Translations under genes and position numbers: made by a program
Shown here: one piece after another, positions 60,381 to 64,000 of the stretch
How positions within the stretch are numbered: position 1 is the first letter of the stretch
How the letters are laid out: every line of letters begins with the position of its first letter
NCBI GenBank assembly: GCA_964631345.1
Contig: CAZVWE010000003.1
Location: forward strand, 1-64,000
DNA: 64,000 nucleotides
Source of the DNA: MGBC163016 sp964631345
Lineage (GTDB): Bacteria; Actinomycetota; Coriobacteriia; Coriobacteriales; Eggerthellaceae
Direction of reading: 5' to 3'
Notes under the pieces: model-generated
Seen by the model: only the letters and a program-made list of their open reading frames with translations
Told to the model about the DNA's origin: nothing
Databases searched by the model: none

Positions 60381-61745
60381 ATGTCTTTTAATCTCCAAGG
60401 AACAACTTATTGCATCCAGACTTTTGGATGCCAAATGAATAAACATGACTCTGAACGAATATCGGGCATTTTAGAATCCCTTGGATCTTATGCAGTGAAA
60501 ACTCCAAACGAAGCAGACATCGTGGTGTTTATGACATGCTGTGTTCGTGAAAGTGCCGATACAAGATTATTTGGCCATGTTTCATCATTAAAAAACATGC
60601 CATTACGTAAAAACACACCATTTGAAAAACGTATTATCGCAATTGGGGGATGCATAGGGCAGCGCGATGGTGAGAAGCTCTTCCAAGATATGCCGTTTGT
60701 TGATATTGTTTTTGGTACTTCAAATATAGCTATGCTTCCGCAATTATTACAAGCATCTCTATCAGGCAATACCAATATTTGTTTAACCGAAGAAGACACA
60801 ACTAGTTTTTCTACAGACCTGCCAACAATACGGGAAAAACCATGGGCAGCTTGGGTTCCGATTACCGTTGGTTGCGATAATTTTTGTACGTATTGCATCG
60901 TTCCATACGTTAGAGGCAGAGAACGATCACGCACTATTGAAGACATAGTTTTAGAGTGTGAAAAATATGTCATTGACGGAGTAAAAGAAATCACGTTACT
61001 TGGTCAAAATGTCAATTCATATGGACGTGATTTATATGGAACTCCACACTTTGCGGAAATATTGGAAAAAGTTGACGCTACAGGAATCGAGCGACTCAGA
61101 TTTGCAACAAGTCATCCTAAAGATTTATCAGATGACGTAATAGAAAAATTTGCAACACTAAAATCATTGATGCCCGCATTGCATCTACCAGCTCAATCAG
61201 GCTCAAATGATGTTCTTAAAAGAATGCACCGAAAATATACAAGGGAACACTATTTAGAGCTTGTTAAAAAACTTAGACAAATAAGACCAGACATTGCTCT
61301 TTCGACAGATATTATCGTCGGATTTCCAGGAGAGACCGAGAGAGACTTTCAAGACACTTTAGCCTTAGTTGAAGAGGTCGGATATTCTCAAGTATTTACC
61401 TTTATATATTCACCAAGAGAAGGTACGCCTGCGGCAAATTGGCCAATAGAGGCAACTGATGAAGATATTCAGCATCGATTTAATAGGCTTTTAAAAGCGG
61501 TGGAAAACGGCGCTATTGCAGTAAACAGACAAGATGTTGGAACAACTCAACCCGTACTTATAGAAGGTGTCTCAAAAAAGAATCCGGGTAGAATAAGCGG
61601 AAAGACACCAAAGAATCAAACTGTACATATCGAAATTCCTGAAGGTTATACAGCAAAAGACTTTTCTGGAAAAGTTGTCTCTGTAAATATCACACATGCT
61701 GCCACTTGGTATTTAGAAGGCGCACTAAAGAACAATGATGAATAA
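60381..61745 (+). CDS. miaB: tRNA-2-methylthio-N6-dimethylallyladenosine synthase MiaB
   Basis: Radical SAM enzyme adding the methylthio group to i6A37. The MiaB-type TFGCQMNKHDSERI, MTCCVRESAD and GGCIGQRDG ligands, SAM cluster CDNFCTYCIVPYVRGRE and a C-terminal TRAM domain are all present. Length 454. It overlaps miaA by 11 bases, and MiaA makes its substrate, so the two act in sequence. Confidence 0.96.
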   Translation: MSFNLQGTTYCIQTFGCQMNKHDSERISGILESLGSYAVKTPNEADIVVFMTCCVRESADTRLFGHVSSLKNMPLRKNTPFEKRIIAIGGCIGQRDGEKLFQDMPFVDIVFGTSNIAMLPQLLQASLSGNTNICLTEEDTTSFSTDLPTIREKPWAAWVPITVGCDNFCTYCIVPYVRGRERSRTIEDIVLECEKYVIDGVKEITLLGQNVNSYGRDLYGTPHFAEILEKVDATGIERLRFATSHPKDLSDDVIEKFATLKSLMPALHLPAQSGSNDVLKRMHRKYTREHYLELVKKLRQIRPDIALSTDIIVGFPGETERDFQDTLALVEEVGYSQVFTFIYSPREGTPAANWPIEATDEDIQHRFNRLLKAVENGAIAVNRQDVGTTQPVLIEGVSKKNPGRISGKTPKNQTVHIEIPEGYTAKDFSGKVVSVNITHAATWYLEGALKNNDE

Positions 61746-62712
61746 TTCATTGAGCTTGTATTCTGAATATTCTCAGCCATTTTGTATCTGTATAACAGGC
61801 CCTACTGCTACAGGTAAATCAGATATCGCTCAAGGTGTTGCAAAAACACTAAACACAAGCGTTTTAAGTGCTGACTCAATGCAGGTATACAAAGGAATGG
61901 ATATAGGTACTGCAAAGGTACCTGTAAATGAACGTATAGTTTCACATTTTGGAATCGATCTTGTTGATCCTGGAGAGGAATACTCTGCGTCCTTATATCA
62001 GCTTTATGCTAGAAAGCATATCCATCAAAATTTTGATCAAGGTCGTATAAGTGTTATGTGCGGAGGAACTGGATTCTATATTCGTGCAGCTATTGATGAT
62101 TACGACTTTGCAAAGGGCGCTCAAAAAGAAAATCCTGTACGCGAAAAATACCAAGTATTTTATGAAAAGAACGGCAAGCAGGCTGTATGGGACAAGCTTT
62201 TTCAACTAGATCCAAAAAGCGCAGAGATCATACATCCAAACAATACTAAAAGAGTAATTAGAGCCTTGGAGATGTTTGAGGCAGGCGAGAGCTATTCAAA
62301 GCGCGCAGGTGCCCTAGCATCAATAAAACAAGTCATTCCATGTGTAATGATTGGGCTTGATATGGATAGAGATATATTGCGCACACGGATTGCGAGTCGC
62401 GTTGATCAAATGTTTGAAGCGGGACTTGTAGATGAAGTTGAAACACTCATAAATTCAGGTTTCAAGGATGCCGTAACTTCAATGCAGGCTATTGGATATA
62501 AAGAAATCGTTGATGCATTGGATGGGAAATGCACAATGGATGAAGCGCATCATCAGATCATTTCATCGACTAGGAAATATGCTAAAAGACAACGTATATG
62601 GTTTCGTAAAGATAAGCGAATTCATTGGATGGATTCTGATAAAACATCTTTCGAAGAAATAATAGACAAAACATTGAAAATTGCAGAAAAAGAGATGGAC
62701 TCACTATCCTAG
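61735..62712 (+). CDS. miaA: tRNA dimethylallyltransferase MiaA
   Basis: Transfers a dimethylallyl group to A37 of UNN-reading tRNAs. P-loop GPTATGKSD lies at about 22-30, followed by LSADSMQVYKGMDIGTAK, VMCGGTGFYIRA and the C-terminal YAKRQRIWFRKD tRNA-binding motif. Length 325. A double ATG at 61735 makes the start ambiguous by one codon. Directly after miaB. Confidence 0.96.
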   Translation: MMNNSLSLYSEYSQPFCICITGPTATGKSDIAQGVAKTLNTSVLSADSMQVYKGMDIGTAKVPVNERIVSHFGIDLVDPGEEYSASLYQLYARKHIHQNFDQGRISVMCGGTGFYIRAAIDDYDFAKGAQKENPVREKYQVFYEKNGKQAVWDKLFQLDPKSAEIIHPNNTKRVIRALEMFEAGESYSKRAGALASIKQVIPCVMIGLDMDRDILRTRIASRVDQMFEAGLVDEVETLINSGFKDAVTSMQAIGYKEIVDALDGKCTMDEAHHQIISSTRKYAKRQRIWFRKDKRIHWMDSDKTSFEEIIDKTLKIAEKEMDSLS

Positions 62713-62738
62713 ATAAGGATTAACTTTCAGGGGGATAA

Positions 62739-63656
62739 ATGAAACTTGAGTTTGTAAAAATGAGTGGCCTTGGAAATGATTTTGTTTTTATAGACGACTT
62801 ATCAGATGAAATAGAACTCACGAGCGAAAATGTCGCACATTTATGTGATAGACACTTTGGTATTGGAGCTGATGGCGTAATTCTCGTAAGACCACCAAAA
62901 GAGCAAGGCTCAATTGCATATATGCACTACATAAACTCAGATGGATCACTTGCTCAAATGTGCGGCAATGGTGTTCGTTGCTTTGCAAAATATCTCGTTG
63001 ATAGGGGATTTGCGCCTGAAGATGGCTCTCAAATTACAGTAGACACCCTTGCAGGTCCTAGGCGTATTGAATACACAACCGAAAAACATCGTCTCATAAA
63101 TGCAACAGTTGATATGGGAAAGCCCATTCTTATCCCAGATGAAATTCCTGTCACACTAAAAGCCAACTCAACATGCAAGATAACAGACGATGAAGAAACA
63201 CCTTGTGTGGCTGATGAAATTATTGAATCTCCCTGGGGAGATTTTCGTTTTACATGTGTGTCAATGGGAAATCCACATGCTATTTGCTTCATTGATGATG
63301 AAAATTCAGTGCCAAAAGATCTTTACGGTATTTCGCTTAAGGACTTTGATGTAGACAAAATAGGATCTTTTTTTGAATCAAGTCCAGTTTTTCCAGAAAA
63401 AACAAATGTTGAATTCGCTGTTAAAACATCAGATGGAATTCGTTTTAGAGTTTATGAACGAGGGTGTGCAGAAACGTTAGCATGTGGCACAGGAGCATGT
63501 GCAACTTTGGTTGCAGCTGCTACAACAAACAGATCATCACGAAAAGAAAAGGTTTCTCTTCCTGGCGGGGATCTTTTTATCGATTGGTCTACAAATGGAC
63601 ATGTATTTATGACAGGATCTGCTCTTGAAGTCTTCAGTGGAGAAGTATTTATTTAA
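62739..63656 (+). CDS. dapF: diaminopimelate epimerase
   Basis: Converts LL- to meso-diaminopimelate for peptidoglycan and lysine. The two catalytic cysteines are in QMCGNGVRCFAKYL (about 73) and ETLACGTGACA (about 247). KMSGLGNDFVF opens the protein. Length 305, slightly longer than usual from a loop after residue 140. GGGGA upstream of the ATG. Its stop overlaps the start of hflX (TAATG). Confidence 0.95.
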   Translation: MKLEFVKMSGLGNDFVFIDDLSDEIELTSENVAHLCDRHFGIGADGVILVRPPKEQGSIAYMHYINSDGSLAQMCGNGVRCFAKYLVDRGFAPEDGSQITVDTLAGPRRIEYTTEKHRLINATVDMGKPILIPDEIPVTLKANSTCKITDDEETPCVADEIIESPWGDFRFTCVSMGNPHAICFIDDENSVPKDLYGISLKDFDVDKIGSFFESSPVFPEKTNVEFAVKTSDGIRFRVYERGCAETLACGTGACATLVAAATTNRSSRKEKVSLPGGDLFIDWSTNGHVFMTGSALEVFSGEVFI

Positions 63657-64000
63657 TGCCCGTAGATAAAACATTTGAAATAGCCGATACAGCAGAAACT
63701 CCAGAACGAGGGATTCTTGTTGGAATAAAACGACCGGATATAAGCTATAACCTTGAAGCCACACTTTCTGAGCTTGAAAGGTTGGCTCATACAGCTGGCG
63801 TTCAAGTGGTAGACACCACCTATCAACGTCTTGATAAACCGAATCCCGCAACATTTATAGGATCAGGAAAAGCAAAAGAAATCGCAAAGTTATGCGATGA
63901 GTTGAATGCAGACGTTGTTATCTTCGATGATGAACTCACACCTTCACAACAATCAAATCTTGAGCGAATCTTCGATAAAGATATTAAGGTGATCGACAGA
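63656..64000 (+). CDS. hflX: GTPase HflX, N-terminal part
   Basis: Ribosome-splitting GTPase; only the first 115 residues are in the window. ATFIGSGKAKEIAKL and FDDELTPSQQSNLE are the HflX N-terminal domain hallmarks. The ATG at 63656 overlaps the dapF stop, so the genes are coupled. The G domain lies past the window edge. The miaA-dapF-hflX arrangement is known in several bacteria. Confidence 0.9.
   Translation, partial: MPVDKTFEIADTAETPERGILVGIKRPDISYNLEATLSELERLAHTAGVQVVDTTYQRLDKPNPATFIGSGKAKEIAKLCDELNADVVIFDDELTPSQQSNLERIFDKDIKVIDR

Noticed and set aside
1..64000. CRISPR arrays, insertion sequences, prophage or toxin-antitoxin genes
   Set aside because: No direct-repeat arrays, transposase, integrase or phage-like genes were seen.

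Overview
This window reads as an ordinary, densely packed chromosomal segment of an AT-rich Gram-positive bacterium. The best guess is a low-GC member of the Coriobacteriia (Actinomycetota, the Atopobium/Olsenella side), at moderate confidence. Support: RNase J and RNase Y together, a class 1B dihydroorotate dehydrogenase with its PyrK partner, SpoVS beside RNase Y, CIRCE-type HrcA control, frequent TTG and GTG starts, and the order dapB-dapA-rnj-ftsK-rodZ-yajQ-rimO-pgsA/cinA-recA-recX-rny. No IS element, prophage, CRISPR array or toxin-antitoxin pair was found. Nearly everything is housekeeping, so the interest lies in regulatory RNA/DNA structure and in unusual protein architectures.

Layout. 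1-181: 3' end of tRNA-Gly, then tRNA-Cys. 229-4973: an orphan membrane protein, TerC, a YegS-like lipid kinase, RNase D and a YugP-type membrane zinc protease. 5019-9384: xseA-xseB-hinT, then ackA and pta, which converge on a shared terminator. 9516-20410: a complete UMP operon (pyrR-pyrB-pyrC-carA-carB-pyrK-pyrD-pyrF) followed by gmk and rpoZ; its leader carries a recognisable PyrR-binding hairpin and a hairpin hiding the pyrR Shine-Dalgarno. 20415-25941: thiI, the DNA-uptake pair comEA-comEC, and holA. 25970-26566 (minus): ribosomal protein S20 with a 110-residue tail. 26996-40976: lepA, a small membrane protein, dus, hemW, CIRCE-hrcA-dnaJ, rsmE, mtaB, phoH, ybeY, dgkA, era, a zinc-ribbon/PASTA membrane protein and recO. 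41137-55102: rpsO and pnp separated by a run of hairpins, dapB, dapA, RNase J, ftsK, a RodZ-like protein, yajQ, rimO and a PgsA-CinA fusion. 55316-64000: recA (with SOS-like box), recX, rny, a GHKL-ATPase protein of unknown role, spoVS, miaB, miaA, dapF and the start of hflX.

How they work together. The pyr block makes UMP from bicarbonate, glutamine and aspartate; PyrR probably senses UMP and represses translation of the leader gene. RNase J, RNase Y, PNPase, YbeY and RNase D form most of an RNA processing and decay set. MtaB, RimO and MiaB/MiaA, with ThiI and Dus, are tRNA/ribosome modifiers. DapB, DapA and DapF supply diaminopimelate and lysine. RecA, RecX, RecO, XseAB and HolA handle DNA repair and replication. 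Items most worth following: the pyr leader switch, the GHKL ATPase between rny and spoVS, the S20 tail, the PgsA-CinA fusion, the zinc-ribbon/PASTA protein, and several perfect inverted repeats in or beside genes (dapB, comEA upstream, recX end, rpsO-pnp gap). Nothing here is proven to be a new system.
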